In this document: piece after piece, positions 39,450-47,381 of the stretch
Numbering within the stretch: position 1 is the first letter of the stretch
Layout of the letters: every line of letters starts with the position of its first letter
From: Mycolicibacterium phlei
GTDB lineage: Bacteria > Actinomycetota > Actinomycetes > Mycobacteriales > Mycobacteriaceae
DNA: 64,000 nucleotides
Assembly: GCF_001583415.1 (NCBI RefSeq)
Contig: NZ_CP014475.1
Location: 682,001 to 746,000, forward strand
Direction of reading: 5' to 3'
Notes under the pieces: generated by a model
Told to the model about the DNA's origin: nothing
What the model saw: the letters and a program-made list of their open reading frames with translations, nothing else
The model's database searches: none
Program-made: the position numbers and the translations under genes

Positions 39450-39517
39450 TGACACATGTGACACATCGGCTTCCTTATTCTCTCCGCCGGCCCCGGAAGT
39501 GACACGGGATGTGTCAC
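39450..39517. repeat. cluster of GTGACAC motifs at the island edge
   Basis: TGACACATG (39450), TGACACATC (39459), TGACACGGG (39500) and the inverse GTGTCAC (39511-39517). GTGACACATC (39458-39467) and GATGTGTCAC (39508-39517) form a perfect 10-bp inverted repeat with a 40-nt loop. Could be protein-binding arms of a recombination or control site. Confidence 0.45.
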
Positions 39518-39526
39518 GCCACCGAG

Positions 39527-40300
39527 CTACTTCGCGTCCCTCTTCTTTCCCGCCGACGCCTCGGCCAACAGCTCCGGTAGCAGGGGCGTGTCCTCGTCGT
39601 CCTCTGTGTCGCCGCCGGTCCCCGCATCTCCATCGGGGGGTGTGGGCGGCAGCCCCGCCAGCAGGTACGACGCCATGCGTAGGAAGACTGCTGGGCCGAG
39701 CGCGGTCGTGGTGTCGGCCAGGTGCGCGGAGTACAGGCCCGAGATGGCGGCCATGGCGTCGGCCGGGAGATCGGGGAACGTCTCCTCCAGCAGTTGCGTG
39801 AACTGGCCGGGCTTGATCGCGGGGACGGGGATGACGACGAACCGCCGCGACAGGGCCTGTCCGAACCGGAACACCCGCTGCGCGTCCTGCGGGTTGTAGG
39901 TGCCGAACAGTCGGAAGTCTGTGCCGGCGAGGTAGCGCTGCTGGCCGTTGTCCTTGACGACGGTCGACTGCCGATCCTCACCCCAACCGATGTGGATGGC
40001 CTCGCCGCCGTGCGTCTCCGACCGCCCGACCTCAACCTCCTGGTCGGAGAGCCAGGTCAGGAGCGGCCCCATGATCTTGTCCATGTCGCCGCGGTTGGTC
40101 TCGTCGAGGATCAGCCAGCGCTTCTCGTCGATCGCGCTGAGTAGTGCCCCGGGTGTCCAGCGCAGCTTGCCCTCTGTCGGATCAGGGGCGAGGCCGCCGA
40201 TCAGCTCGAAGGATGTCCAGCTCTCGTCGGGGGTTCGCCACATCGGGTCGGGGTCGAAACTCGGCTCGAATCCGAACGTCCTCCTGTCGTCGCCGCACGC
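39527..40300 (-). pseudogene. AAA ATPase (MoxR/McrB-like), N-terminal part missing
   Basis: About 255 residues carrying a Walker B WLILDETNRGDMDKIMG, sensor LFGTYNPQD and arginine-finger-like FGQALSRRFVVIPVP, ending in an acidic tail. No Walker A is present: the frame upstream of about 40300 has no protein-like content and instead overlaps a plus-strand coding remnant. So the 5' half has been lost at a rearrangement joint. The full family acts as a chaperone-like or restriction-type motor. Confidence 0.7.
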
Positions 40301-40622
40301 CGCGTTGAATGGCTGGCTGCCGAAGTCGTGGGAGTCGTTCGGGCTGGGGAGGCTACTGGGCGAGGCCACCAAGCACCAGCTGCTGCCGCCGGATCTCATC
40401 GAGGATGTTCGGCAGGTAGCCGACGCCCGCAAGCCCTACGGGCACTGGCGCCCGGTCGTGCACGAGGAATCGCTGATGCAACGTGTCCGCGCCGAGCTCG
40501 AGCAGACCGGTAACACCGACTACGACAACCTGGTGCAGCGCTTGGTCGTTCGCGACGCGACGCACGCGATGGACACAACGATCCGGCTGTACTTCGGGAG
40601 CTACGGCCTCGGCGGGCCCTGA
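40300..40622 (+). pseudogene. C-terminal remnant of an unidentified gene
   Basis: About 107 codons ending DATHAMDTTIRLYFGSYGLGGP, with a protein-like helical pattern (LLPPDLIEDVRQVADARKPYGHW, ESLMQRVRAELEQTGNTDYDNLVQRLVV). There is no start codon with supporting signals; it joins the truncated ATPase at about 40300. Its stop is 2 bp from the end of the minus-strand gene that follows. Not recognised. Confidence 0.5.
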
Positions 40623-40623
40623 C

Positions 40624-42102
40624 TTACGCCGCGTCCCCGCCCCGCCGGCGGGGGTGATCCTTCTGCGCGATGGTGCCGCCGGGCACTGCCTCCGCAGCGG
40701 TATGCCGCCCGTGGAGCAGGTCGCTCTCCGCGCTGCCGGAAGCGAGCGTGGTGGACTCCTTGTCCTTCGACGATCCAGCGCCGCCGCCGGGGCCGCCCAT
40801 GCCGCCCATCGGCATCATGGGCATGCCTCCGGCGCCCATCGGCCGGGTACCCGCAGCGCTGGCGGGAGACGCGTTGGTTCCCGTACCGGTCGCCGAGGTC
40901 GTCTTGGTCTCGGGGCCTACGGAGAACGCGCCGCGCGGCTCACCCGCCCGGCCTGTGACATCGGTCGAGGTGTGGAGTCCCTGCGCCGAGGTGCCGGAAG
41001 TCACCGGTTGAGCATTGGCGGTGGAACTGGCGCTGAGACCAGTCGTGGTGGGCGCAGTCGACGCAGGTGCGCTCGGGGTGACGGTCGCGGCGGGGGTGCT
41101 GTGCGCACTGCCGCCGCCGAGGGTGAGGGGCGTGCCGAGACCCAGGGTCGCGAGGTCGCCTGTGTCGAGGATCCCGTCCGCGCTGAGGATCTTGTCCCAC
41201 GGGTTGGCCTTGTCCTGCGACAGGTCCGTGTCCTTGTCCTTCTCCGGCTGCTGGGTCTGCTGCGGGGTGGCGGCCGTGGGCGTCGCCTGCGCGGTGGGCT
41301 GCTGCTGAGCGGACTGCGGCTGCTGCTGGGAGGCGAGCGCGGTGAGCAAGCCGGACAAGTCGTCGCCGCTGGTCTTGGTCTCGGTGGCGGACGGCTTCGC
41401 GGACGGGGTAGCGGCGGGAGTGGCGGACGGCTTCGCGGTACCGCCGGCGGTGGACTTGCCCGGGGCGCCGGCGGAGGGCTTGCCGGTACCGGGGGAGGGA
41501 GAGCCGGCGCCGGTTCCGGTACCGGTACCGGTAGAAGGGGTGCCGTTGCCGGTACCGGGAGCAGGTGTGCCGCGACCGTGGTCGTCGGTCTCGGCGGCGT
41601 CACCGCTGCTGGTACCGAGGGTGCCCAACTTCTCCTGCGCCTTCTTCTCCGCCGCGTCGTACGCGGCGTCGGCGTCACGGCGCTTGCGGATCAGGATGCC
41701 CAGATGATTCGAGGCTGCTTCGAGCTCGGTTCGGGCCGCGCTGGTATCGCCGCTGGCCGTCGCGGCGTCCGACAGCTTCTTCTTCGCGGCGGTGACCGAC
41801 TCCCTCGCAGCGGCGAGTTCGCTGTCCTTGGGCGCATCCCTGTTCCATGCCTTGGCGGCTTCTTCCCTGATGGTCAGGGCCTCCGCCGTCACACGCAGCC
41901 GCTCGGCGTCCTTCTCCGCGGCCTGGGCCTCGGCGACCATACGGGTGCTGGCGTCGTCGGGACGCTCACCCGCCGTGGCACCGCCCGTTGAGGTGGCTTG
42001 GGCCCGCAGTGAGGTGGCGCGCGCGTACAGGCCGAGCGCTACGGTAGCGACGGCCTTGGTCCCGAGGTCGGTGGGCTTATTCTCGGACGGGATCGGTGCC
42101 AT
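40624..42102 (-). CDS. Ala/Pro/Thr-rich protein, type VII secretion substrate-like
   Basis: A 492-residue protein from the ATG at 42102. Residues 1-165 are charged coiled-coil helices; 170-400 are low-complexity with TGTGTGTG, PSATPAATPSAKPSAT and QQQP runs; the C-terminus has a Met/Gly patch (GGMPMMPMGGMGGPGGG) and ends LLHGRHTAAEAVPGGTIAQKDH. Such Met/Gly patches and tails are seen in mycobacterial ESX-associated secreted proteins. It follows a small helical protein gene by 46 bp, the usual small-partner-then-large-substrate order. Function inferred only. Confidence 0.55.
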   Translation of the reverse strand: MAPIPSENKPTDLGTKAVATVALGLYARATSLRAQATSTGGATAGERPDDASTRMVAEAQAAEKDAERLRVTAEALTIREEAAKAWNRDAPKDSELAAARESVTAAKKKLSDAATASGDTSAARTELEAASNHLGILIRKRRDADAAYDAAEKKAQEKLGTLGTSSGDAAETDDHGRGTPAPGTGNGTPSTGTGTGTGAGSPSPGTGKPSAGAPGKSTAGGTAKPSATPAATPSAKPSATETKTSGDDLSGLLTALASQQQPQSAQQQPTAQATPTAATPQQTQQPEKDKDTDLSQDKANPWDKILSADGILDTGDLATLGLGTPLTLGGGSAHSTPAATVTPSAPASTAPTTTGLSASSTANAQPVTSGTSAQGLHTSTDVTGRAGEPRGAFSVGPETKTTSATGTGTNASPASAAGTRPMGAGGMPMMPMGGMGGPGGGAGSSKDKESTTLASGSAESDLLHGRHTAAEAVPGGTIAQKDHPRRRGGDAA

Positions 42103-42148
42103 GGCTCCAGCTTGCCAGGATCTTCGCTGGTAGGGAGCCTGCGGCGCG

Positions 42149-42441
42149 TCAGGCGCGCAGCACCTCGTCCTCGCCCTTGCGGTCGATGCCGGTGACCTCG
42201 GTGCGGAACGCTTCGAGATCGCTGATGATCCCGGCCACGGCGGTGTCGTTCGGGCGACGTTGGCCTGAACCTTGGCGAGGATCGCGGCGACGCTCCCCGC
42301 GGTCTCCGACCCGTCCGAGGCGCCGAGCCCTTGGGAGATGCCATCGGTCTTCACGCCGCCCTTGACCGCGGTGAGGCTATCGAGCACGGCCTGGAATGCA
42401 CCCGGGTCGGAGATCGAGATGTCGGTGTTCGGACTGGTCAC
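42149..42441 (-). pseudogene. small helical ESX-like protein with a 1-nt frameshift
   Basis: GTG start at 42441, protein MTSPNTDISISDPGAFQAV... through KVQANVAR, after which the good frame continues as NDTAVAGIISDLEAFRTEV and ends at the stop 42149. The span is 293 nt, one short of a multiple of three; adding one base within GCCCGAACGAC (about 42255) restores a 97-residue protein. The size, helical pattern and place before a large secreted-type protein suggest an ESX/WXG100-like partner, although no WxG is present. Could be a sequencing error. Confidence 0.5.
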
Positions 42442-42456
42442 GGGTTCTCCTGATGA

Positions 42457-42830
42457 TTAGCCGGTCACGGCGGTGACGTCGAGATGATCGAGGGCGGCGG
42501 CCAGGATCGTTGCCTCGCCGACGGTGGGCATATCGGGATCGTGGCCACGGTGGATGCCGATGAGCGTTGCGCGGCCTTCGCGGTCGACTACGAACACGGG
42601 CCCGCCGGAGTCGCCTCCCTCGGTGCCGTGCTCGTAGCGGATCTTCTCGTCGGCGCTAATCAGGTCGGAGCAGTGGACGCCGGACCAGGCCCCGTCGACG
42701 CAGATCGGAGTACCAGCCGGGAGCTTCCGCACCTGTTCGGTGGGCATGACTTCCACAACGGGGTACTTGCCCGCGATCCGGGCCGCAGACGGGTCGGCGG
42801 CCAGGCGCAGCCGTACGACCCGGACCTCTG
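42457..42830 (-). pseudogene. C-terminal fragment of a chymotrypsin-like serine protease
   Basis: About 120 residues with VEVMPTEQVRKLPAGTPICVDGAWSG... and the catalytic Ser in EGGDSGGPVFVV, then ALIGIHRGHD-like strand end. His and Asp of the triad are missing. Upstream of about 42830 the frame is antisense to another remnant. Ends 15 bp before the small helical gene's GTG. Confidence 0.6.
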
Positions 42831-43660
42831 CGGTGAGTACGACCTGCCCCTCAACAAGCTGGTCGACGCCGCCGAACTCGCCGCCGCGCTGCGTGGGATC
42901 ACGGTGCAGGGCCTCGCCCTCGCCATGGAGCTCGAGGGCGAAGATCGCGCTCTCGACGTCCACGCGGCGAAGTCGGAGTACGAGCTCGGCCTGGCGGAGG
43001 GCGAGTCCGAGGCCGACACGCTGTTCGAGACGCTCCGCCGGCGGATGACGGTCGAGGCCTACGACGCGCTGTTCGACGACCTGGACATCAACGACCCCGC
43101 TGCGGTGCTCGAACGGCTGCGCGCGGAGGTGGCTGCGCTGCCCGCGCCCGCCGCGCCGTTCACGGTCCCTCCTGCGCCGGGTGCGGCACAGGCGAGGGCC
43201 GAGGGTCCGGCTCCGGCCGTGGCGGGTTCCGCCGAGACCCCGGGACCGGACGCTCAGACCGCCGAACAGGCTGAGTCGGACGCACAGGCCGCCGCGCAGG
43301 CGAAGGCCGATGCGCACATGGCCGCGGCGGATGCACCCGAACTGCTGGACGCTGTGTTTTGCACGGACCTCCTCAAGGAGATCCGCGCTCGCGCCGCTAA
43401 GGCTCAGGTGAGCCCGATGCTGGCGCTCAGCGCGAACATCGGCGGTCTGCTGTCGGTGGTTCCGTACCAGGTGTGCCTTCCGAAACTCGTCGGCAAGCGC
43501 CGGCAACCGCTGAACCTGATCACCGTTCCGGTCGATGAGTCTGGCGGCGGCAAGGGAGGTGCCACGACCGTGGACATCGACCCGATCCCCGCGCAGCGAG
43601 GACAGCGGTTCGTCGGTCTCCCCTCGGACGCCGTGGCAGGCGCCGAGGGCGTGGAAAAGG
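42806..43660 (+). pseudogene. remnant with a possible DUF3987-like segment
   Basis: An open stretch without a plausible start. The first part (YDLPLNKLVDAAELAAALRG, SEYELGLAEGESEADTLFETLRRRM, DDLDINDPAAVLERL) is helical and phage-like; after an Ala/Pro linker comes LLDAVFCTDLLKEIRARA, SPMLALSANIGGLL, PVDESGGGKGGA, resembling the P-loop-containing DUF3987 domain of mobile elements. At about 43660 coding shifts to another frame, so the 3' end is also lost. Confidence 0.45.
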
Positions 43661-43669
43661 TGCGGCGAC

Positions 43670-44305
43670 GTGAAGGGCACGCGGGTCGAGTTCCCCGACG
43701 CGAAGACCGCCAAGATGGCTCAGCTGTTGGCCAATGCCGACCCTGCGCACCCGCTCAGCCTCGCTGAGGCGGCGAAGATGGCCGGCTTGACTCCTCCCGT
43801 TCCGGGGCAGGACCCCGGCAGCCAGGTCGCACCGGCGCAGGCCAAGCCCGGTGACCTGCTCGTGGCCGGCGACAGGTCGTACCTGCTCCTCGGCGATGGC
43901 CGCTTCTACGACCTGACCGAGTACAAGGTCGTGACTTCGGACCAGCTCCCGCAGGACGCCGGCAGCAGGGGTGGTTACTTCCACCTCAACGATCCCAGCC
44001 CGAACGGTGCACCGGGTACGCAGCCGGTCTCGGGGCAGACCCCGAACGCCGTGGACCAGCAGGTGCCGGGAGGCACTCCGCCTCCTGCTGCGCCGACCGA
44101 TGCGAGCTCGCCGAAGCCTGATCCCGCTCCTGGTGCTCCGGCACCGGCCCCGCCCGCAGGTGCGGTTCCGTCGGCGGGCGCTCCCGGTGCACCGAAGCCC
44201 GCCACCGCAGGCGGACCCGACTCGGCGGAGTCCACGCAGGCCGGTGCCGGGCAGACGTCGCCGCCACCGTCGACCAGCGCGCTTGACCCGTCGGCCGTGC
44301 GCTGA
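43670..44305 (+). CDS. Pro/Ala-rich protein, probably 5'-truncated
   Basis: About 211 residues from the GTG at 43670. A folded section (GTRVEFPDAKTAKMAQLLA, AKPGDLLVAGDRSYLLLGDGRFYDLTEYKVV) precedes a long Pro/Ala/Gly tail. Similar architecture to ESX-linked or cell-wall hydrolase-associated proteins, but I cannot name a family. It joins the previous remnant in a shifted frame. A strong bidirectional terminator follows 13 bp after its stop. Confidence 0.5.
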   Translation: MKGTRVEFPDAKTAKMAQLLANADPAHPLSLAEAAKMAGLTPPVPGQDPGSQVAPAQAKPGDLLVAGDRSYLLLGDGRFYDLTEYKVVTSDQLPQDAGSRGGYFHLNDPSPNGAPGTQPVSGQTPNAVDQQVPGGTPPPAAPTDASSPKPDPAPGAPAPAPPAGAVPSAGAPGAPKPATAGGPDSAESTQAGAGQTSPPPSTSALDPSAVR

Positions 44306-44318
44306 GCCCAGGTACAGC

Positions 44319-44351
44319 AACACCCCGCAGCCGTGAAGGCTGCGGGGTGTT
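44319..44351. terminator. strong bidirectional hairpin terminator
   Basis: Perfect 14-bp stem AACACCCCGCAGCC / GGCTGCGGGGTGTT with loop GTGAA, between the plus-strand gene ending at 44305 and the minus-strand cluster ending at 44379. Phage-like in style. Confidence 0.7.
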
Positions 44352-44378
44352 CTGTGTCGGTGGGGTCAGCGTCCCATC

Positions 44379-44459
44379 CTAGTCACGGTCGCGCTCCTCG
44401 TCGTCCCACCGCTCGCCGTCGTCGCGGACGTCTTCCGTGTCGTACACGGGCCCGGTCAC
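44379..44459 (-). CDS. 26-residue acidic peptide
   Basis: GTG at 44459 overlapping the stop of the preceding gene by 4 bp. The product is strongly acidic (VYDTEDVRDDGERWDDEERDRD). Overlap is the main support. Last member of a chain of tiny genes. Confidence 0.35.
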   Translation of the reverse strand: MTGPVYDTEDVRDDGERWDDEERDRD

Positions 44460-44690
44460 GCGTTCGTCCGCTCCCGCTGCGCCGCGATGAAGGCGGGATC
44501 AGACGCGGCCACCGCAGCGGCCATCGCGTCGCGTGCCACCCGCAGCGACGTCACGGCGTGGGTGTATCCGTCGGCCGACGGGTCGAGCTGCTCGAACTCG
44601 GCGAGCAGAGCACGTACTTCGTGCAGCAGTTCCGGGGGGGGGGGGGGGCTCGTTCTCGGCGGCGGGCTGGGTCCGATTCGACTCGTTCAT
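44456..44690 (-). pseudogene. small helical protein interrupted at a 15-C tract
   Basis: ATG 44690, MNESNRTQPAAENE then a proline run encoded by 15 C (15 G on the plus strand, 44634-44648). With 14 C the frame continues ELLHEVRALLAEFEQLDPS to RERTNA-stop at 44456, giving about 77 residues; with 15 C it falls into a low-quality frame. Either a sequencing length error or a slippage-controlled gene. Confidence 0.55.
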
Positions 44691-44758
44691 GGCGCGATCA
44701 TGTACCCGTCGAGTCCTGCAGGGAGGTGCGCGGCGCGGACACGCAGACCGCAGAACTG

Positions 44759-45034
44759 CTACAGCGCGTCGCCGGGCACGTTCGTGCCGACTTGCGTGCC
44801 GCCTTCGTTGATCCCGCCGCTTCGGTACTCGCCCACATACTCCGCGTGCCACCGTGGCCAGTCGAGGTAGGCCGTCGTGGTGCCGGCTCGGTAGCGGCGG
44901 TACTGCCCGCGGGCGGTGCGCAACGAGCGGCGGGCCTGCCGGGCGGCACGTCGCGCGGCACTTCGCGCAGTCGCCTCTTGCGCGGCAGTGAGCTCGACGG
45001 GCAGGTCGCGGAAGATCTGCCGGTTGCCGAACAT
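44759..45034 (-). CDS. 91-residue basic protein
   Basis: ATG 45034, starts MFGNRQIFRDLPVELTAAQ, then an Arg/Ala-rich helix ([15 protein letters not shown]) and an aromatic end (YLDWPRWHAEYVGEY). Could bind nucleic acid. Downstream, up to 44690, a further short frame (QFCGLRVRAAHLP) lacks a normal start and is not called. Phage-type gene; not recognised. Confidence 0.5.
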   Translation of the reverse strand: MFGNRQIFRDLPVELTAAQEATARSAARRAARQARRSLRTARGQYRRYRAGTTTAYLDWPRWHAEYVGEYRSGGINEGGTQVGTNVPGDAL

Positions 45035-45061
45035 ATGGCGGAGTGTATGTCCGAGTGGGCT

Positions 45062-45409
45062 CTACTGCTCCGGCAACAGCACCACGGTGTTGCCGGCCGC
45101 GTCGTGGCACCACCAGCCGGCGCCGTCCTTCGTCTTCTCCGGCAGCGCGAAGGCGCGGTCGGTCAGCCGAGTCACCGCTGCGTCGACGTCCGATCCGTAG
45201 AACTCCAGCCGCGTCGTGGTGTGCGGCCGCGACGTGGCCGGGTACAGCTCCATCACGAGACCAGTTGCGAGGCAGGTGACCGACCAATGCTCAGGCCCGT
45301 CACCGTGCTTCTCGGCGACAGGCTCCGCGTCGAGGATCGCCCCGTAGAACGCCGCGGCGCGGTCGAGGACAGGCTCGGGGCAGTAGAGGACGATCAAGCT
45401 GAGCTTCAT
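45062..45409 (-). CDS. VOC superfamily (glyoxalase-like) protein
   Basis: A 115-residue single-domain VOC protein: LIVLYCPEPVLDRAAAFYGAIL, LVMELYPA, LEFYGSDVDAAVTRL and DAAGNTVVLLPEQ. The ATG at 45409 overlaps the upstream gene's stop by 4 bp. In phage-like clusters such proteins are often accessory resistance or detoxifying factors; substrate unknown. Confidence 0.75.
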   Translation of the reverse strand: MKLSLIVLYCPEPVLDRAAAFYGAILDAEPVAEKHGDGPEHWSVTCLATGLVMELYPATSRPHTTTRLEFYGSDVDAAVTRLTDRAFALPEKTKDGAGWWCHDAAGNTVVLLPEQ

Positions 45410-45747
45410 CGGTCCGTCCCCGGCAGCCGCATCTCGGCCTGCGGAGCGATGCGGAGCTCTCCGAGTGCCTCGCGCTCCCGCAACTCCTGTTGCTTCTCCT
45501 CGGGCAGGGTGTCGACGTACTGCTGTGCTATCACCGCTGAGCCGGGAACAGCGCGCAGACCGCGGCCGGACTCGGGATGCACGTCGGGGCAGTCGGCCAT
45601 GCAGCAGCCGCACTGCGTGTACTTGGAGTAGTCGACCTCGGAGTCGCCGGCCTCTTCGCTGCGGATCGACGGGAGGGTGCAGTGGCCGTCCGCGCTGTCC
45701 ACGTGATCGCGGCGGGGGCAGTCGCACAGCTCGGTCGACTCGGTCAT
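45406..45747 (-). CDS. Cys-rich small protein
   Basis: A 113-residue protein with CDCPRRDH, HCTLPS, CGCCMADCPDVHPESGRG, suited to metal or Fe-S binding, and a C-terminal helix DTLPEEKQQELREREALG. First gene of the minus-strand cluster; overlaps the VOC gene. Not recognised. Confidence 0.6.
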   Translation of the reverse strand: MTESTELCDCPRRDHVDSADGHCTLPSIRSEEAGDSEVDYSKYTQCGCCMADCPDVHPESGRGLRAVPGSAVIAQQYVDTLPEEKQQELREREALGELRIAPQAEMRLPGTDR

Positions 45748-45823
45748 GGTCCGCAGAGTAGGTCCGGCCTACGACATGGATCGAACGGTTTTGGAGCTAG
45801 CCCCAGGCGGACACCGCAGTTAC

Positions 45824-45860
45824 GAGCACCCCCGCCAGCCGTGGAGGTCCCGGGGTGTTC
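45824..45860. terminator. hairpin terminator
   Basis: GAGCACCCC / GGGGTGTTC 9-bp stem (one G-U) flanking a 19-nt loop. It lies between the start of the minus-strand cluster and the plus-strand exported genes; similar in sequence style to the hairpin at 44319. Confidence 0.4.
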
Positions 45861-46050
45861 GGAGCAGAGTTACGTGTTCGGATCCGGCCCGAGCGTGCTG
45901 ACGTCCAACTCGGTGGTGGCCCGCGCCCGTCTCGTTTTTCGAAAGCTGTCACTTTCCTGAAAGCCCGCTGTCGACGCTTTGGATACGGTGCGGCGTGGGC
46001 CTCTGGGGATCCGTCCAGAGGCGGTGTCGGCTGCTGGAAGGACAAGGACG

Positions 46051-46320
46051 ATGAGATCACTGATCGCGGGGGCGGCAGCAGCCGCTGCTCTGATGTTGGG
46101 CACCGCAGGTATGGCCTCGGCAGACGACGTGATCGTCTACGACGGCGAGACGGGAATCCCGTGGAGTTGGCCTACCGAGGGTGCCTGTATCTCCGACGGT
46201 CCCGACATGCACCTGGATAACGTCGGCGAGGACAACCTCTACCAGTACTGGTACTGCCTCCAGCACGACGACGGCCTGTGGTATCTGCACAACAGCGACC
46301 AGCCGACCCACGACGAGTAG
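46051..46320 (+). CDS. small secreted protein
   Basis: An 89-residue protein with a clear Sec signal peptide (MRSLIAGAAAAAALMLGTAG, cleavage after ASA) and a mature part of about 65 residues rich in Asp, Tyr and Trp with two Cys (EGACISDG, WYCLQHDDG). ATG 46051 has AAGGA upstream. Opens a run of three exported proteins. Not recognised. Confidence 0.75.
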   Translation: MRSLIAGAAAAAALMLGTAGMASADDVIVYDGETGIPWSWPTEGACISDGPDMHLDNVGEDNLYQYWYCLQHDDGLWYLHNSDQPTHDE

Positions 46321-46433
46321 CACGCCGCGCCGGCCAGAGACGAGGGGTCCGCGGCGCCGGCAACTTCACGGTTGCGGGCGCTTCGGTGCATCGAGGTCAG
46401 CACGTGCTGGGGGATGGAAGGGGAAGTGAAGTA

Positions 46434-47366
46434 GTGCGCAGACTCATAACTGTTCTCAGCGGACTCGCGGCGTTGGTGCTGCTGTCGGCGTGCGGTTCCG
46501 GACCGTCGAATTCGCCCACCGGTTCGCACACGTCGGCCAAGCCCGGCACGGCGGCGAATGCACAGTACTGCGCGCAGAACCGCGACCCGAAGTGTCCGAA
46601 GGGCAGCTATCACGGCACCCACGTCGTCCTCGCGTCGAATGGGGGCTACTGGGACGCCAGCGGCACGCCGGTCAACGGTGGACCGATGGGAGCCAACGGG
46701 TCCACTAGCAACAACCTCACCCAGGAGTACTGCGCGCGCAACGAGGATCCCGGGTGCCCGATGGGCAGCTACGTTGCTCCCAACGCCATCAAGAACCCGG
46801 ATGGCAGCCCCACCTACGTGGTCTGTGAAGGCAGCATCTGTACCAACCCCAACCACGGCGCCGCGGATCCAGGCGGGTTCTGGGACGCCAACGGCAATCC
46901 GATCGATGGCGGGCCGATGGGAGCCAACGGGTCCACCAGCAACAACCTCACCCAGGAGTACTGCGCGCGCAACGAGGATCCCGGGTGCCCGGTGGGCAGC
47001 TACGTCGCCCCGAACGCGATGCGAAACCCAGACGGCAGTCCCGGCTATGTCGTCTGCGAAGGCACCGTGTGCACCAACCCCAACCACGGAGCAGCGGATC
47101 CAGAGAGTGTCGCTCCTGCGCCGGACGACGAATCGGGCAGGCCTGGCAACGATCCTAACGACGCGCCTGAACCTGATACCGATCCCGGCGGTGATTCTCA
47201 GATCGATGTGCCGGCGCCGGAACAACCACCGGTGCCTGAGCAACAGCCGGATGAAGGTGGAGTCGAGGACCCGGGTTCAGTCGACGAAGGTGACTGGCCG
47301 AGTGTCGACGGAAGTGACTGGCCGAGTGTCGATGGAAGTGACTGGCCGAGTGTCGATGAACCGTGA
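46434..47366 (+). CDS. repeat-containing lipoprotein
   Basis: A 310-residue lipoprotein from GTG 46434: lipobox LSAC, then three Cys modules YCAxNxDPxCPxGSY. Modules 2 and 3 lie in a 77-residue duplicated block with VVCEG and CTNPNHGAADP. A Pro/Asp-rich stretch leads to three exact DWPSVDGS-type octads at the end. Each module has even numbers of Cys, so disulfide-stabilised surface domains are likely. Co-directional with the protease 15 bp downstream. Confidence 0.72.
   Translation: MRRLITVLSGLAALVLLSACGSGPSNSPTGSHTSAKPGTAANAQYCAQNRDPKCPKGSYHGTHVVLASNGGYWDASGTPVNGGPMGANGSTSNNLTQEYCARNEDPGCPMGSYVAPNAIKNPDGSPTYVVCEGSICTNPNHGAADPGGFWDANGNPIDGGPMGANGSTSNNLTQEYCARNEDPGCPVGSYVAPNAMRNPDGSPGYVVCEGTVCTNPNHGAADPESVAPAPDDESGRPGNDPNDAPEPDTDPGGDSQIDVPAPEQPPVPEQQPDEGGVEDPGSVDEGDWPSVDGSDWPSVDGSDWPSVDEP
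46683..47144 (+). repeat. 231-bp tandem duplication inside the lipoprotein gene
   Basis: CCGATGGGAGCCAACGGG starts at 46683 and again at 46914 with long near-identity after each, encoding the 77-residue blocks. Confidence 0.75.
47292..47363 (+). repeat. three 24-bp tandem repeats
   Basis: Units beginning GACTGGCCGAGTGTCGA at 47292, 47316 and 47340 encode DWPSVDGS, DWPSVDGS and DWPSVDEP at the C-terminus of the lipoprotein. Confidence 0.85.
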
Positions 47367-47381
47367 CCCCGAGGTGTTCAC

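Noticed and set aside
39948..40299. plus-strand frame before the remnant at 40300
   Set aside because: This part is antisense of the ATPase fragment; only the segment after about 40300 looks coding on the plus strand.
41511..41545. ACCGGT repeats as a possible operator array
   Set aside because: They simply encode the TGTGTG run of the low-complexity protein.
41342..41707. plus-strand frame rich in Val/Pro/Gly
   Set aside because: Antisense of the low-complexity repeats of the minus-strand secreted-type protein.
44499..45287. 262-codon minus-strand frame
   Set aside because: Artefact: mostly out of frame with the VOC and basic-protein genes; only its last part is the frame entered because of the 15-C tract.
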